Shown piece by piece: positions 54,203-63,416 of a DNA stretch of 64,000 bases. The notes beneath the pieces are model-generated. The model saw only the letters and a program-made list of their open reading frames with translations. It searched no databases and was not told the DNA's origin. This DNA is from Roseivirga sp. BDSF3-8 (GTDB lineage: Bacteria; Bacteroidota; Bacteroidia; Cytophagales; Cyclobacteriaceae). The stretch's first letter is position 1. Every line of letters starts with the position of its first letter. Location of the stretch: assembly GCF_041449215.1 (NCBI RefSeq), contig NZ_JBGNFV010000001.1, positions 1,897,001-1,961,000 on the forward strand, given 5' to 3'. A program made the position numbers and the translations under genes.

Positions 54203-55213
54203 ATGAAAAAGACCATTTTTACTTTCGTCAGGTACCTTACGCTCTTATTCCTTGTGGTATTTCTGATATTTGTATTCAATCAGTTAAGTCAATTATATCT
54301 CATAGCCAGAGATGTGGGGCCGGTTTTTGCGATAGTAGTGGTTACTGCAGCAGCGCTACTTATACTCGGACTTTTTCTGGTACCAGTCTATTTATATTTT
54401 ACCCTTCCTTCTGCGTTAGTGCCTCCTGATACGGAAGAGGAGTTTGATGGGTACCGTATGCAGCTTTTTCAACGACTAAAACGAAATAAGCACCTGAAGG
54501 AGCAGGGGTATCAGCTTACGGATATTACTCAGCTTGAGGAGGCGCTGTCTATCCTGGATGCCCGAGCCCGGGAAATTATAGATCAGACTGCCAAAAGTGT
54601 ATTTGTTACCACGGCCATCTCACAGAATGGCAAGCTGGATGCACTGACGGTATTTGCGACACAGACCAAAATGGTTTATCAGATAGCGAGGCTATACTAT
54701 CAAAGGCCTTCTCTTAAAGATCTGTTACATTTATATGGGAATGTAGGGGCTGCGAGTCTTTTTGCAGTGAGTATAGAAGAGATGGATATAACGGAACAAA
54801 TAGAGCCGGTAATAAGGAGCATGGTGAAAAATACTGCAGGCAGGTCCATCCCTTTCGTAGGTTCTATCACTCACATTATTACAGACTCCCTTATGGAGGG
54901 AACTGTGAATGCTTTTCTGACGCTAAGGGTAGGGGTGATCACGAGCCGGTTCTGTGGGGCGGTTCATACGCTTACTCCTGCTCAGGCCCGCAGGTCTGCC
55001 TTTTCTGAAGCCTCAGGCATGTTACGAAAATTGGTGCTTTCTGTATCAGGTTCAGTAATCAATGCCATTATGACATCGGCCAAACGCGCAGGTGCGCAGA
55101 CCTTTCAGTCTGGTGTGGATGCGGTAAGTAGGGTGACGACGCAAGCTAAATCAGGTCTTGTAAGAGCTGTGGAAGTACCAATGGGCTGGTTTAGTAAAAC
55201 AACTAAAAAATAA
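54203..55213 (+). CDS. DUF697 membrane protein (YcjF-like)
   Basis: 336 residues. Two membrane helices (about 8-30, 43-68) and a charged helical linker are followed by the DUF697 region (about 125-260) with its characteristic VTTAISQNGKLDAL start, hydrophobic helices, and Gly/Ala-rich stretch. The tail (about 275-336) is amphipathic. Family members often accompany GTPases; none is here. Function unknown. Confidence 0.7.
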   Translation: MKKTIFTFVRYLTLLFLVVFLIFVFNQLSQLYLIARDVGPVFAIVVVTAAALLILGLFLVPVYLYFTLPSALVPPDTEEEFDGYRMQLFQRLKRNKHLKEQGYQLTDITQLEEALSILDARAREIIDQTAKSVFVTTAISQNGKLDALTVFATQTKMVYQIARLYYQRPSLKDLLHLYGNVGAASLFAVSIEEMDITEQIEPVIRSMVKNTAGRSIPFVGSITHIITDSLMEGTVNAFLTLRVGVITSRFCGAVHTLTPAQARRSAFSEASGMLRKLVLSVSGSVINAIMTSAKRAGAQTFQSGVDAVSRVTTQAKSGLVRAVEVPMGWFSKTTKK

Positions 55214-55241
55214 AAAAGCCCGGCCAAGATTGGCCAGGCTT
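55211..55241 (-). terminator. Terminator of dps
   Basis: AAGCCcGGCCA / TGGCCaGGCTT with one mismatch pair, and a run of six U on the minus strand. It overlaps the stop region of the convergent DUF697 gene and may serve both. Confidence 0.8.
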
Positions 55242-55262
55242 ATGTATCAAAACAATTACGTT

Positions 55263-55820
55263 TTAGTCTTGCTCGAGTAGTCCGTTTGGTTTGGCTATCA
55301 GGCCAACAGAAACTGAGTCTTCACCCAGGAAGTGCTCGATATGGTGACAGCGGTCTTCTGTTTCGAACAGAATGCCCTCCAGTAATTTCTTCGTGGCATA
55401 ATCTTCAAGTTCGAAGGCTATCTTAATGCTTTTGCGGAGCTCAATGGCGATGGTACGTTCGGCGTCCATGTCTCTGGTCAGCATATCGCGAATGCGGAAT
55501 ACCCCTTCTTCTTCATGTTCGATGTACGATAGCTTCACCATATTTGCGGGGTGACATGTAGGGGCAAAACCCATTACAGTCAATCGCTCAGCAATGGCAT
55601 CATAGGCCTCGTGAATCTGATCGTAATTGTCTTCGAAAAATAAGTGAAGGTCACGAAACTGGGGTCCTTCCACCATCCAGTGATGTTTGTGATACTGCTG
55701 ATATAACAGTAAGAAGGTTGATAAATGTCTGTCTAGCTCCTCAGCGATTTTAGTAGCAGTAGATTCGGATAATCCTACGGGATTACCTTCATACTCCTTA
55801 TGTCCTCTAAGCTTGTCCAT
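55263..55820 (-). CDS. dps: Dps family ferritin-like DNA-protection protein
   Basis: 185 residues. Four-helix ferritin-like subunit of a 12-mer that stores iron and uses hydrogen peroxide. Ferroxidase residues are visible in YHKHHWMVEGPQFRDLHLFFEDNYDQIHE (about 43-71): His, Asp and Glu at the usual spacing. An N-terminal basic tail of about 20 residues may bind DNA. Single gene, likely stress-regulated (family knowledge). Confidence 0.93.
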   Translation of the reverse strand: MDKLRGHKEYEGNPVGLSESTATKIAEELDRHLSTFLLLYQQYHKHHWMVEGPQFRDLHLFFEDNYDQIHEAYDAIAERLTVMGFAPTCHPANMVKLSYIEHEEEGVFRIRDMLTRDMDAERTIAIELRKSIKIAFELEDYATKKLLEGILFETEDRCHHIEHFLGEDSVSVGLIAKPNGLLEQD

Positions 55821-55907
55821 ATTAATTCAAAAAATTTTATCCGTTTCAAAAAGATTACCTGTATTATTAAACAGGTGTTTAGCCTTAATGTTTATTAAAA
55901 TTAAGGC

Positions 55908-56144
55908 TTATGCGTATACCGGAACGTCTTCTTTATGGGTGGGAACAGGCTCACCGGATGAGGGCCCGTCTTCGGGGAGGGTGATGCCGGGTGGCAAATC
56001 CAGAACAGGGTCAAAATCACCGAGAATACCGCCTTCGTCGTCCTCGCCGTCATGATTATTTCTTGTGGCCCGAATAATGTGTATGACAACCCACACTATG
56101 TCGGCAACGAAGATCAGAAACAGGACGATGTACGTAAAACTCAT
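55908..56144 (-). CDS. Small single-helix membrane protein with acidic Pro-rich tail
   Basis: 78 residues. One membrane helix (about 4-24) followed by a basic stretch (RATRNNH) and an acidic, Pro/Gly-rich tail ending in PVYA. Looks like an inner-membrane protein with the tail in the cytoplasm. No family recognised; coding look is good. Confidence 0.55.
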   Translation of the reverse strand: MSFTYIVLFLIFVADIVWVVIHIIRATRNNHDGEDDEGGILGDFDPVLDLPPGITLPEDGPSSGEPVPTHKEDVPVYA

Positions 56145-56258
56145 TTTGGATTATGGAGTATAAACCAAAAGATATATAATAGTGCTGAAAAAAGCACCCG
56201 CTTAGCTCTTTATATCTTTCTGAAAGGAAGAAAAATTACAAGCTTCTTACTTAAAACT

Positions 56259-56594
56259 ATGACACTGATAAGCTTAGCCCCTACTTTATCATTCGGCACA
56301 TTGCTGGGCCTGACTATTTTTTTTCTTATGGGAGCATTTTATGGGATAAAATCCACGGATGTGTCGGGCAGCAGATTACTTTGGTTATCGCTGGCTGGTA
56401 ACCTTATGTCCTTTACTATTTTCGGGGTTGTATTTACGGTGATCTGGTTGGTAGCTTTGTTGTCAGGCACTAATCTGACGATAACTGATTTTCACATTGC
56501 ACTACCCGCCATGATAATTACGGGGGTGGCAGGCTTTTTTGCAGGGTATGTATTAGGTAAGTTGATCCGGCCTGATCACCGGGAGGTACACTAA
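56259..56594 (+). CDS. Four-helix membrane protein of unknown function
   Basis: 111 residues from the ATG at 56259; the frame is open further upstream but that part is charged and overlaps the divergent gene. Hydrophobic segments at about 10-28, 40-62, 64-80 and 85-103, short basic end (RPDHREVH). No family recognised. Convergent with the ABC gene 58390-56606, 11 bases between stops. Confidence 0.55.
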   Translation: MTLISLAPTLSFGTLLGLTIFFLMGAFYGIKSTDVSGSRLLWLSLAGNLMSFTIFGVVFTVIWLVALLSGTNLTITDFHIALPAMIITGVAGFFAGYVLGKLIRPDHREVH

Positions 56595-56605
56595 ACCGAT
56601 GTCGG

Positions 56606-58390
56606 CTAGTCTATCAGGTCGGCTTGCATTTGTTTATCGTAAAGCTCGCGGTAGGCACCATTTGCTTCCAGCAGTTCAGCCTCAGTACCCTCTTCCACTA
56701 TCACACCATCATCGAGCACAATGATCTTATCTGCGAGCTTGGCAGAGGATACTCTGTGAGAAATGATGATCGATGTACGCCCCTGCATAATTCGCTTCAT
56801 GCTGTTGAGGATTGTATTTTCTGTTTTGGTATCTACTGCAGAGAGAGCATCATCAAGAATAAGCAGTCTTGGATCGCCTGCAATCGCTCTGGCGATGGAG
56901 AGGCGTTGCTTCTGGCCACCTGAAAGGGTAATACCCCTTTCTCCAATCCGGGTATCAAATCCTTTGGGGAAAGAGTCTATCTGACCATACAGGTCTGCAT
57001 CTTTGGCTGCCTGGACTACCTGATCTCTGGTTAGTTCATCCACACCAAAGGCTATATTGTTTTCTATAGTGTCACTGAAAAGGAATACATCCTGAGGCAC
57101 GTACCCTATCTGATGGCGCAGACTTTTGAGGCTAAAGGCGTGTATGGGGGTATCATCTATTTTAATGTGCCCTTCGGTGGTATCGTAAAGACGGCATATC
57201 AGGTTGGCTATGGTGCTTTTACCAGAACCGGTGGTTCCGATAATGGCTAATGACTTGCCCGGAGAAATATGGAAACTGACGTTTCGAAGGGCCACGATGC
57301 CTGAATCCGGATAAGTGAATGTTACCTCCTGAAATTTAATGTCGCCCTCAACTTGTGTATCAAGGTTTTCGGATGAAACAATGGGGTTAGGTGTATTCAT
57401 GAACTCATTTATCCTCTTCTGGCTGGCGGCTGCTCGCTGTACAATTGAGGTCACCCACCCCACACTCGTAACGGGCCAGGTAAGTAGATTGACGTAGATG
57501 ATGAACTCGGCAATATTGCCCACGCTAAGGCTTCCGTCGATGACTTCTGAGCCACCAATGAATACTGTAAGAATAACACTGAGGCCGATGAGGCTCATGA
57601 TAAGGGGAAAAAACAGGGAGTCTACAAAAGTGAGACGCAGAGACTTATGTTTATACTCGTTGCTCTTTTTATCAAAATCTTCAGCGCTGTTATTTTCCCG
57701 GGTAAAAGCCTTAATGACACGTATGCCGCTAAAAGCTTCCTGCACGAAGGTGGATAAGCCGGAGAGGCTCCGCTGAATTTCTTCGGAACGCTTATTAATG
57801 ATGTTGTTTACAAAATATATGGATACCGAGAGCAGCGGAAGGGGCACCAGTGACCAGAGGGTTAGCTTTGGGCTGATGAGATACATGTGTGGGATGATAA
57901 GCAGAAACAGGGTTACCAGGTTAAGCCCATACATGATGGCCGGCCCCAGGTACATACGGACACGGCTTACGTCTTCGGAGATTCTTGCCATGAGGTCTCC
58001 GGTATTATTTTTCCTGTAAAAGGATAGTGGCAGGGCCTGGTAGTGGGCGTATATCTCATTTTTGAGATCATACTCAATGTGCCGGGACATAACAATGAGG
58101 GTCTGCCGTACCAGAAAGAGAAAAACGCCACGCAATAAAGCTATACCAAAGATAATAAGTGCGTAAATTAGAATACTGGACTTGAACAGGTCGAGTATGT
58201 TATCCTGCAGCGGAAGGCTGCGGAAAGCATTATAAAGATCATAATTCTCACGGATCATGTCGAAAGAATACCTAACGATGAGTGCAGGAATGATCTGAAA
58301 TATGTTTGATATAGTAACAAACAGAACTCCCAACAGGAGGAAATGCTTGTACTTGATAAAATACTTATTGAGGTAACTTAGCTCCTTCAA
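56606..58390 (-). CDS. ABC exporter, MsbA/LmrA-like half transporter
   Basis: 594 residues, start TTG at 58390. Six membrane helices and an ATPase with Walker A GTTGSGKST, Q-loop GYVPQDVFLF, signature LSGGQKQRLS, Walker B LLILDDALSAVD (Asp-Asp in place of Asp-Glu) and switch His in SHRVSS. The change at the catalytic Glu suggests a weakened or partner-dependent ATPase site. Only distantly similar to the exporter at 21110-22870. Substrate unknown. Confidence 0.88.
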   Translation of the reverse strand: MKELSYLNKYFIKYKHFLLLGVLFVTISNIFQIIPALIVRYSFDMIRENYDLYNAFRSLPLQDNILDLFKSSILIYALIIFGIALLRGVFLFLVRQTLIVMSRHIEYDLKNEIYAHYQALPLSFYRKNNTGDLMARISEDVSRVRMYLGPAIMYGLNLVTLFLLIIPHMYLISPKLTLWSLVPLPLLSVSIYFVNNIINKRSEEIQRSLSGLSTFVQEAFSGIRVIKAFTRENNSAEDFDKKSNEYKHKSLRLTFVDSLFFPLIMSLIGLSVILTVFIGGSEVIDGSLSVGNIAEFIIYVNLLTWPVTSVGWVTSIVQRAAASQKRINEFMNTPNPIVSSENLDTQVEGDIKFQEVTFTYPDSGIVALRNVSFHISPGKSLAIIGTTGSGKSTIANLICRLYDTTEGHIKIDDTPIHAFSLKSLRHQIGYVPQDVFLFSDTIENNIAFGVDELTRDQVVQAAKDADLYGQIDSFPKGFDTRIGERGITLSGGQKQRLSIARAIAGDPRLLILDDALSAVDTKTENTILNSMKRIMQGRTSIIISHRVSSAKLADKIIVLDDGVIVEEGTEAELLEANGAYRELYDKQMQADLID

Positions 58391-58742
58391 CGCCTTCTAG
58401 TCTAATCTGATGTGCCGGCTTTAATAACGGCAGGTAATGCCAATAGGTTATACGGGGTGACAATAACGTCAATTCTAATGACTGAAGTCGCAAAGTTTTA
58501 TATTATTTTGATCTGAAAATGTATAATAAAAGTAAATTCGGTCACCAAAAAATTAACAAAAGAATAACAAAGCGTTTATAAAATGTACGATCTACGCGGC
58601 TAATGAATGGATTATTTCTTTGAATTCAAGCCTGTTTTACCATATTATTGTGGCATTTAACTGTGTTCAAACCTTTGCATAAAGGTCATTCTCTTCTCCT
58701 AACAACATAAGCACCATGGTTGAATATAAAGAAACGACAATG
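58391..58742. other. Intergenic region before leucine dehydrogenase
   Basis: About 350 bases, AT-rich in 58490-58600. TGCCG/CGGCA (about 58411-58430) form a short hairpin. The ATG at 58716 is in frame with the dehydrogenase and may be its true start. No further feature recognised. Confidence 0.4.
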
Positions 58743-59819
58743 GAACAAGAGACCTCTATTTTTACGGAAATAAATAAGCTCGGACATGAGCAGGTGGTCT
58801 TTTGTCATGATGAGGCCACTGGTCTCAAGGCCATTATAGCCGTTCACAACACCACCCTCGGACCCGCCCTGGGCGGCACCCGGATGTGGCATTATACGTC
58901 TGACGCCGATGCGATTACAGATGTATTACGGCTATCTAGGGGCATGACCTTTAAGGCAGCTGTATCAGGACTGAACCTGGGTGGCGGTAAGGCGGTCATC
59001 ATCGGCGATGCCAAAACTCAGAAGTCAGAAGCTTTTCTTCGCCGCTTCGGAAAGTTTGTGGATAGCCTGAATGGTAAATACATCACGGCAGAGGACGTAA
59101 ACATGAAAACCCGTGACATGGAGTATGTAGCCATGGAAACGAAGCATGTGACTGGCCTGCCTGAGTACCGCGGCGGCGGCGGGGACCCTTCACCTGTTAC
59201 TGCTTATGGTACGTACGTGGGCATGAAGGCGGCTGCAAAGAAGGCTTATGGCAATGACAGCCTATCGGGTAAAAAGATCGGCGTCCAGGGTGTAGGCCAG
59301 GTTGGTGGCTACCTTGTTGAAAAACTGGCCCAGGAAGGGGCTGAGATATTCATTACCGACATAAACGAGGAACGCCTGGAACAGATCGGTAAAGAACATA
59401 ATGCGCGTGTGGTAGGCATGGACGAGATCTATGACCTGGATCTGGACATTTATGCTCCCTGTGCTCTTGGCGCTACTCTTAATGACAATACGATTCCGCG
59501 CCTGAAATGCCAGGTAGTAGCCGGTGCGGCCAATAACCAGCTTAAAGATGAGCTGACGCACGGCCGCATGCTTATAGAAAGGGGCATAGTATATGCGCCG
59601 GATTTTGTGATTAACGCCGGAGGTCTTATCAATGTATATGCTGAGCACCTTGGTGCTTACAAGCGCGAACTTGCTTACCAGCAGGCGGAAAATATTTATT
59701 ATACGACACTGGAAATCCTGGACAGGGCCCGCCATGATGGGGTTACTCCGCAAGAGGCAGCGATGAGCTACGCCCAAAAACGCATAGATGAAATAGGGAA
59801 GCTTAAACAAACCCTATAG
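58743..59819 (+). CDS. ldh: Leucine dehydrogenase (Glu/Leu/Phe/Val dehydrogenase family)
   Basis: 358 residues from the ATG at 58743, which aligns with the start of Bacillus leucine dehydrogenases; an ATG at 58716 adds nine. It deaminates branched-chain amino acids with NAD. TTLGPALGGTRMW and LNLGGGKAVIIGD (catalytic Lys) and the NAD-binding GVQGVGQVGGYL are seen. Length fits the octameric leucine/valine dehydrogenases. Terminator follows. Confidence 0.92.
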   Translation, partial: EQETSIFTEINKLGHEQVVFCHDEATGLKAIIAVHNTTLGPALGGTRMWHYTSDADAITDVLRLSRGMTFKAAVSGLNLGGGKAVIIGDAKTQKSEAFLRRFGKFVDSLNGKYITAEDVNMKTRDMEYVAMETKHVTGLPEYRGGGGDPSPVTAYGTYVGMKAAAKKAYGNDSLSGKKIGVQGVGQVGGYLVEKLAQEGAEIFITDINEERLEQIGKEHNARVVGMDEIYDLDLDIYAPCALGATLNDNTIPRLKCQVVAGAANNQLKDELTHGRMLIERGIVYAPDFVINAGGLINVYAEHLGAYKRELAYQQAENIYYTTLEILDRARHDGVTPQEAAMSYAQKRIDEIGKLKQTL

Positions 59820-59836
59820 AAAGAATGATAAATATA

Positions 59837-59877
59837 GGCCGGCACTTAAATGCCGGCCTTATTTTTTATAATTTTGC
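59837..59877 (+). terminator. Terminator of leucine dehydrogenase, with -7 element of nusB
   Basis: AGGCCGGCA (59837-59845) / TGCCGGCCT (59852-59860) and a T-rich run. TAATTTTG (59870-59877) next to it fits TANNTTTG and probably starts the nusB transcript; a -33 TTTG is not evident. Confidence 0.85.
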
Positions 59878-59907
59878 ACACGTTCTTTCAGATCTTGAAC
59901 TTGCCTA

Positions 59908-61104
59908 ATGCTTAACAGACGATCGTTACGAATAAAGGCTATGCAGGCCATTTATTCCTTCAAACAAAGTGAGGCCTCTAATTTTGAGCTAGCCAAAGAG
60001 CTCATAGACGATACCTTTGCGCCCGACCTGAACTCGATGATTATTCAGGACAAGGCCAAGCTGCGTGAAAAAGCTACCCGTGCAAAGCAAATTTTCTCGA
60101 AAAACTTCTCGAGTGAGTCGGTAGATTTTGACAGCGAACAGGATGATGAGATTCGCAAAGCAGTCACTAACTCCATAAACTGGTACCGCAACCAGGTACG
60201 CAAGGACAGGGAGTTTCATAAGAAGAATATGGTGGCAGAAACTGAAGCGATATACGATATATACCTCCTGTTACTTTCACTAATTCCTGCTTTGGCTGAA
60301 CAGGCCCATAAGCTGGAAGAGGGAAAAAAGAGCCGCCACCTTCAATCGAGCAGAGCGACTGCCGCAGCTAACCTAAACCTTTACCATAATAAGGTAGTAA
60401 ATGCGCTGGAAGAGGATCCGGCCCTTAAACAGCTCCTTATTAAGAATAATATAGGATGGGCTGAGAACCGTGATGAGGTGCGGGTGTGGTATAAGGAAAT
60501 TCTTCTAAAGGATGAAAAGTATCGCGAATACATCAAGCAGGATCACCCGAGCCTTGAAGAGGATAAAAAAATAGTAAACCACATTGTGAAAAACCTGGTT
60601 TTCAAATCTGAGCCCATAAGTAAATTTATGGAAGAGCAGGATTTGAGCTGGGAAGAGGACAGGGCTGCCCTGAAGAGCATGGTGGTGAAGACAATCAAGT
60701 CTGCTGAACCAGGTAAAGATGCTGAGGAAGGCAATCGACTCATTCTCATCAACCTAAGTAATAACTGGGAAGATGATAAGGAGTTCTATAAGGACTTGTA
60801 CAGCCTTACGTTATCTAACGAAAGGGAGTATGAAGAGACGATCGCTGCTAAGGCAAAGAACTGGGACATAGACCGGATGGCCGCCACTGATCAGATCATA
60901 CTTAAAATGGGCCTTTGCGAGATGCTGCAGTTTCACAGTATTCCCGTAAAAGTTACCATAAATGAATATATTGAGATCAGTAAAATGTACAGTACCCCCA
61001 AAAGCAAGCAGTTTATTAACGGCATTCTGGATGTACTGGCTCAGGAACTGTCGGATTCCGGTGCTATCCGGAAGAGCGGCAGAGGTTTAATTGATAACAA
61101 ATAA
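59908..61104 (+). CDS. nusB: Transcription antitermination factor NusB, long form
   Basis: 398 residues against about 140 in Escherichia coli. The NusB-type start LNRRSLRIKAMQAIYSFKQ is at 1-20, and the core NusB fold with MAATDQIILKMGLCEM and IPVKVTINEYIEISKMYSTPKSKQFINGILD lies at about 325-385. Between them is a long helical, charged insertion of some 250 residues with repeated helix pairs, usual in Bacteroidetes. NusB with NusE binds boxA RNA and supports rRNA antitermination. First of the nusB-YtxH block. Confidence 0.9.
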   Translation: MLNRRSLRIKAMQAIYSFKQSEASNFELAKELIDDTFAPDLNSMIIQDKAKLREKATRAKQIFSKNFSSESVDFDSEQDDEIRKAVTNSINWYRNQVRKDREFHKKNMVAETEAIYDIYLLLLSLIPALAEQAHKLEEGKKSRHLQSSRATAAANLNLYHNKVVNALEEDPALKQLLIKNNIGWAENRDEVRVWYKEILLKDEKYREYIKQDHPSLEEDKKIVNHIVKNLVFKSEPISKFMEEQDLSWEEDRAALKSMVVKTIKSAEPGKDAEEGNRLILINLSNNWEDDKEFYKDLYSLTLSNEREYEETIAAKAKNWDIDRMAATDQIILKMGLCEMLQFHSIPVKVTINEYIEISKMYSTPKSKQFINGILDVLAQELSDSGAIRKSGRGLIDNK

Positions 61105-61114
61105 CTACACCGAA

Positions 61115-61414
61115 ATGAATAAGACTACGAGCACCATACTAGGCGCTATTGCAGGTGCTGCTGCCGGAACGGTGATCGGCATTTTGTTTGCCCCTGATAA
61201 AGGAAGTAATACCCGCGACCGCCTTACTTACAGGCTGGCCCGCTACCGTGAGAGACTTGAGGACCTTCTTGAAGACCTCGTCGAAACGAAAAACCTGCCC
61301 GATTCTGCAGCAAAATCAGAAAGCCAGAAAGTAATCAGCGACGCTAAAGTAAAAGCTGAAAAGTTACTGGAAGACGTTGATGACCTTATCGGTCAGATCA
61401 GAGAGCAGAAATAA
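61115..61414 (+). CDS. YtxH domain protein
   Basis: 99 residues from the ATG at 61115. One N-terminal Gly/Ala-rich membrane helix (ILGAIAGAAAGTVIGILFAPDKG) with the family's FAP.KG turn, then a charged amphipathic helix to the end. Family function unknown, often general-stress-linked. Ten bases after nusB, hence the same operon. Confidence 0.9.
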   Translation: MNKTTSTILGAIAGAAAGTVIGILFAPDKGSNTRDRLTYRLARYRERLEDLLEDLVETKNLPDSAAKSESQKVISDAKVKAEKLLEDVDDLIGQIREQK

Positions 61415-61450
61415 GCGTAATTTATATAAGTTCACAGGAGTTTTAGATTG

Positions 61451-62452
61451 ATGAAGAAGGTTACCCTGATAGAAGGAGACGGTATAGGACCAGAAATAAC
61501 CGCCTCAATAAAAACGATATTCAAAGAAGCAGGTGTGCCCGTTGAATGGGAAGAGGAGAATGCCGGCCAGACTGCGCTGAATGAAAAAGGCGAGCTCATC
61601 CCTGCCTCACTCGTTGAGAGCATCGAGCGCAATAAGGTTGCACTCAAAGGGCCGATTACCACCCCCGTAGGCCATGGTTTTAAGAGCGTAAATGTGCAGC
61701 TGAGGCAGATGTTTGACCTGTACCAAAACGTAAGGCCTTGTTCTACTACTCCCGGACTGGACAGCAAGTTCGACAATGTGAACCTGGTTCTTTTCCGTGA
61801 AAATACGGAAGGACTATATAGTGGCTTAGAGTTTTACGATGAAAGACTGGAGATAAGCGACAGTATAGCCCGTATTACCCGTAAAGGATGTGAGCGCATT
61901 GTACGTGCGGCCTTCCAGTACGCCCGTGATAATAAGCGTAGCAAGGTAACTGTGGTCCACAAGGCCAACATTCTGAAAAATGCGGGTCGTCTGTTCCTGG
62001 AGGCAGGCAAAAAAGTAAGTGGAGAGTTTCCTGACATCGCACTGGATGACAAGATCATCGACAATATGTGTATGCAGATGGTGCTTCGCCCAGAGCAATT
62101 TGAAGTAGTGGTAGCTACTAACCTATTCGGCGATATTCTGAGCGATCTTGGTGCCGGCCTGGTCGGTGGACTGGGTGTGGTATCGGGAGCGAACATCGGC
62201 GATGATATTGCTATATTTGAAGCCGTTCACGGAACTGCCCCTGACATAGCGGGTAAAAACCTCGCTAACCCTACTGCTCTTTTAAGATCTGCTATCATGA
62301 TGCTGGATTACCTTGGAGAGAGGGATCATGCCACGAAAATCAATAATGCACTTATGGAAACTTTAAAAAATCCTAACCTGCGTACCGGAGATTTAGGCGG
62401 AAGTGCATCCACTAAAGAATTTACCCAAAATATCATTAAAAATTTCGCGTAA
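61451..62452 (+). CDS. NAD-dependent isocitrate dehydrogenase
   Basis: 333 residues from the ATG at 61451. Isocitrate/isopropylmalate dehydrogenase family. LIEGDGIGPEI at the start, FRENTEGLYSG (substrate loop), HKANILK (catalytic Lys) and the NAD-binding HGTAPDIAGKNLANPTA at the end. The short length and ENTEGLYSG with Ser favour isocitrate over isopropylmalate. TCA cycle, cytoplasm. It stands inside the nusB/DUF1573/yajC block. Confidence 0.88.
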   Translation: MKKVTLIEGDGIGPEITASIKTIFKEAGVPVEWEEENAGQTALNEKGELIPASLVESIERNKVALKGPITTPVGHGFKSVNVQLRQMFDLYQNVRPCSTTPGLDSKFDNVNLVLFRENTEGLYSGLEFYDERLEISDSIARITRKGCERIVRAAFQYARDNKRSKVTVVHKANILKNAGRLFLEAGKKVSGEFPDIALDDKIIDNMCMQMVLRPEQFEVVVATNLFGDILSDLGAGLVGGLGVVSGANIGDDIAIFEAVHGTAPDIAGKNLANPTALLRSAIMMLDYLGERDHATKINNALMETLKNPNLRTGDLGGSASTKEFTQNIIKNFA

Positions 62453-62511
62453 AATTTGATATTTTTGGCGGATTCTGTGTTATAGGATAGATCAAAAAAT
62501 TATTGAGCATC

Positions 62512-63051
62512 ATGAGAAAAAATCTTCTTAGAATTCTAGCTGTATCGATGCCCGTAATCATACTGACCAGCTGTGCGGACGCCGAACTTGAAAAGAGGGT
62601 TGCCGACCTGGAAGAGCGGGTAGCGAAAGTAGAAAACGGTGGAATGACAGCCACAAACGAAATGCCACCTGTGCAACAGGTAAGCAATATGGAAAAGGAG
62701 AAGCCTGAAGGCCCTCTTCCTGAAATCAAGTTTGCTGAAGAAAGCCATGACTTTGGTACTATTAACGAAGGCGACGTTGTGGAGCATACGTTTAGTTTTA
62801 CTAATACTGGTGAAAAGCCCCTGGTAATCAGTAATGCGGCTGCATCTTGCGGTTGTACGGTGCCTTCATGGCCTAAAGACCCTATCGCCCCTGGTGAGAC
62901 TGGCGAGATAACTGCTCGTTTCAACAGTACCGGTAAGCCTAACCAGCAGTCTAAAACTATTACCATTACTGCGAATACATATCCTGAAAAGAATGTGCTT
63001 CGTATTAAGGCGAATGTACTGCCTAAAACTAATGGCCCTGTTAGCCAGTAA
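62512..63051 (+). CDS. DUF1573 lipoprotein
   Basis: 179 residues from the ATG at 62512 (lipobox ILTSC, Cys20). A coiled-coil (about 25-45) precedes the DUF1573 immunoglobulin-like domain (about 80-175) with HDFGTINEGDVVEHTFSFTN and the Cys pair in ASCGCTVP. Located in the periplasm or at the outer membrane. In Bacteroidetes this gene regularly sits before yajC. Confidence 0.92.
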   Translation: MRKNLLRILAVSMPVIILTSCADAELEKRVADLEERVAKVENGGMTATNEMPPVQQVSNMEKEKPEGPLPEIKFAEESHDFGTINEGDVVEHTFSFTNTGEKPLVISNAAASCGCTVPSWPKDPIAPGETGEITARFNSTGKPNQQSKTITITANTYPEKNVLRIKANVLPKTNGPVSQ

Positions 63052-63089
63052 TGGTTATTCGATTACGACACGCTTTTAAATAAAATAGA

Positions 63090-63407
63090 ATGTTTTTACA
63101 GGCAGCAGGCGGTGACGCCATGCAGACGTTGTTCCTTCTTGGTGGTATGGCGATCATATTTTACTTCTTTATGATCCGCCCACAGCAGAAGAAACAAAAA
63201 GATCAAAGGACTTTTGTAGACCAGATAAAAAAAGGTGATAGTGTAGTTACTATTGGTGGTATCCATGGTAAGGTATTCTCAGTAGACAATGAGACTATTA
63301 CTATTGAAGTGGATCGTGGTTACAAAATGACTATTGAGAAAACGGCGGTTTCTTTTGAGAACAGCCGTAAAGCTTCTGAAAAGCCCGTAAAAAAAGAAAA
63401 GGACTAG
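63090..63407 (+). CDS. yajC: Preprotein translocase subunit YajC
   Basis: 105 residues. One membrane helix (about 10-28) with the [14 protein letters not shown] signature, then a small cytoplasmic domain ([25 protein letters not shown]). YajC binds SecDF and the translocon. Precedes a YbbR-like gene, as usual in the phylum. Confidence 0.95.
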   Translation: MFLQAAGGDAMQTLFLLGGMAIIFYFFMIRPQQKKQKDQRTFVDQIKKGDSVVTIGGIHGKVFSVDNETITIEVDRGYKMTIEKTAVSFENSRKASEKPVKKEKD

Positions 63408-63416
63408 GCTTACTTT

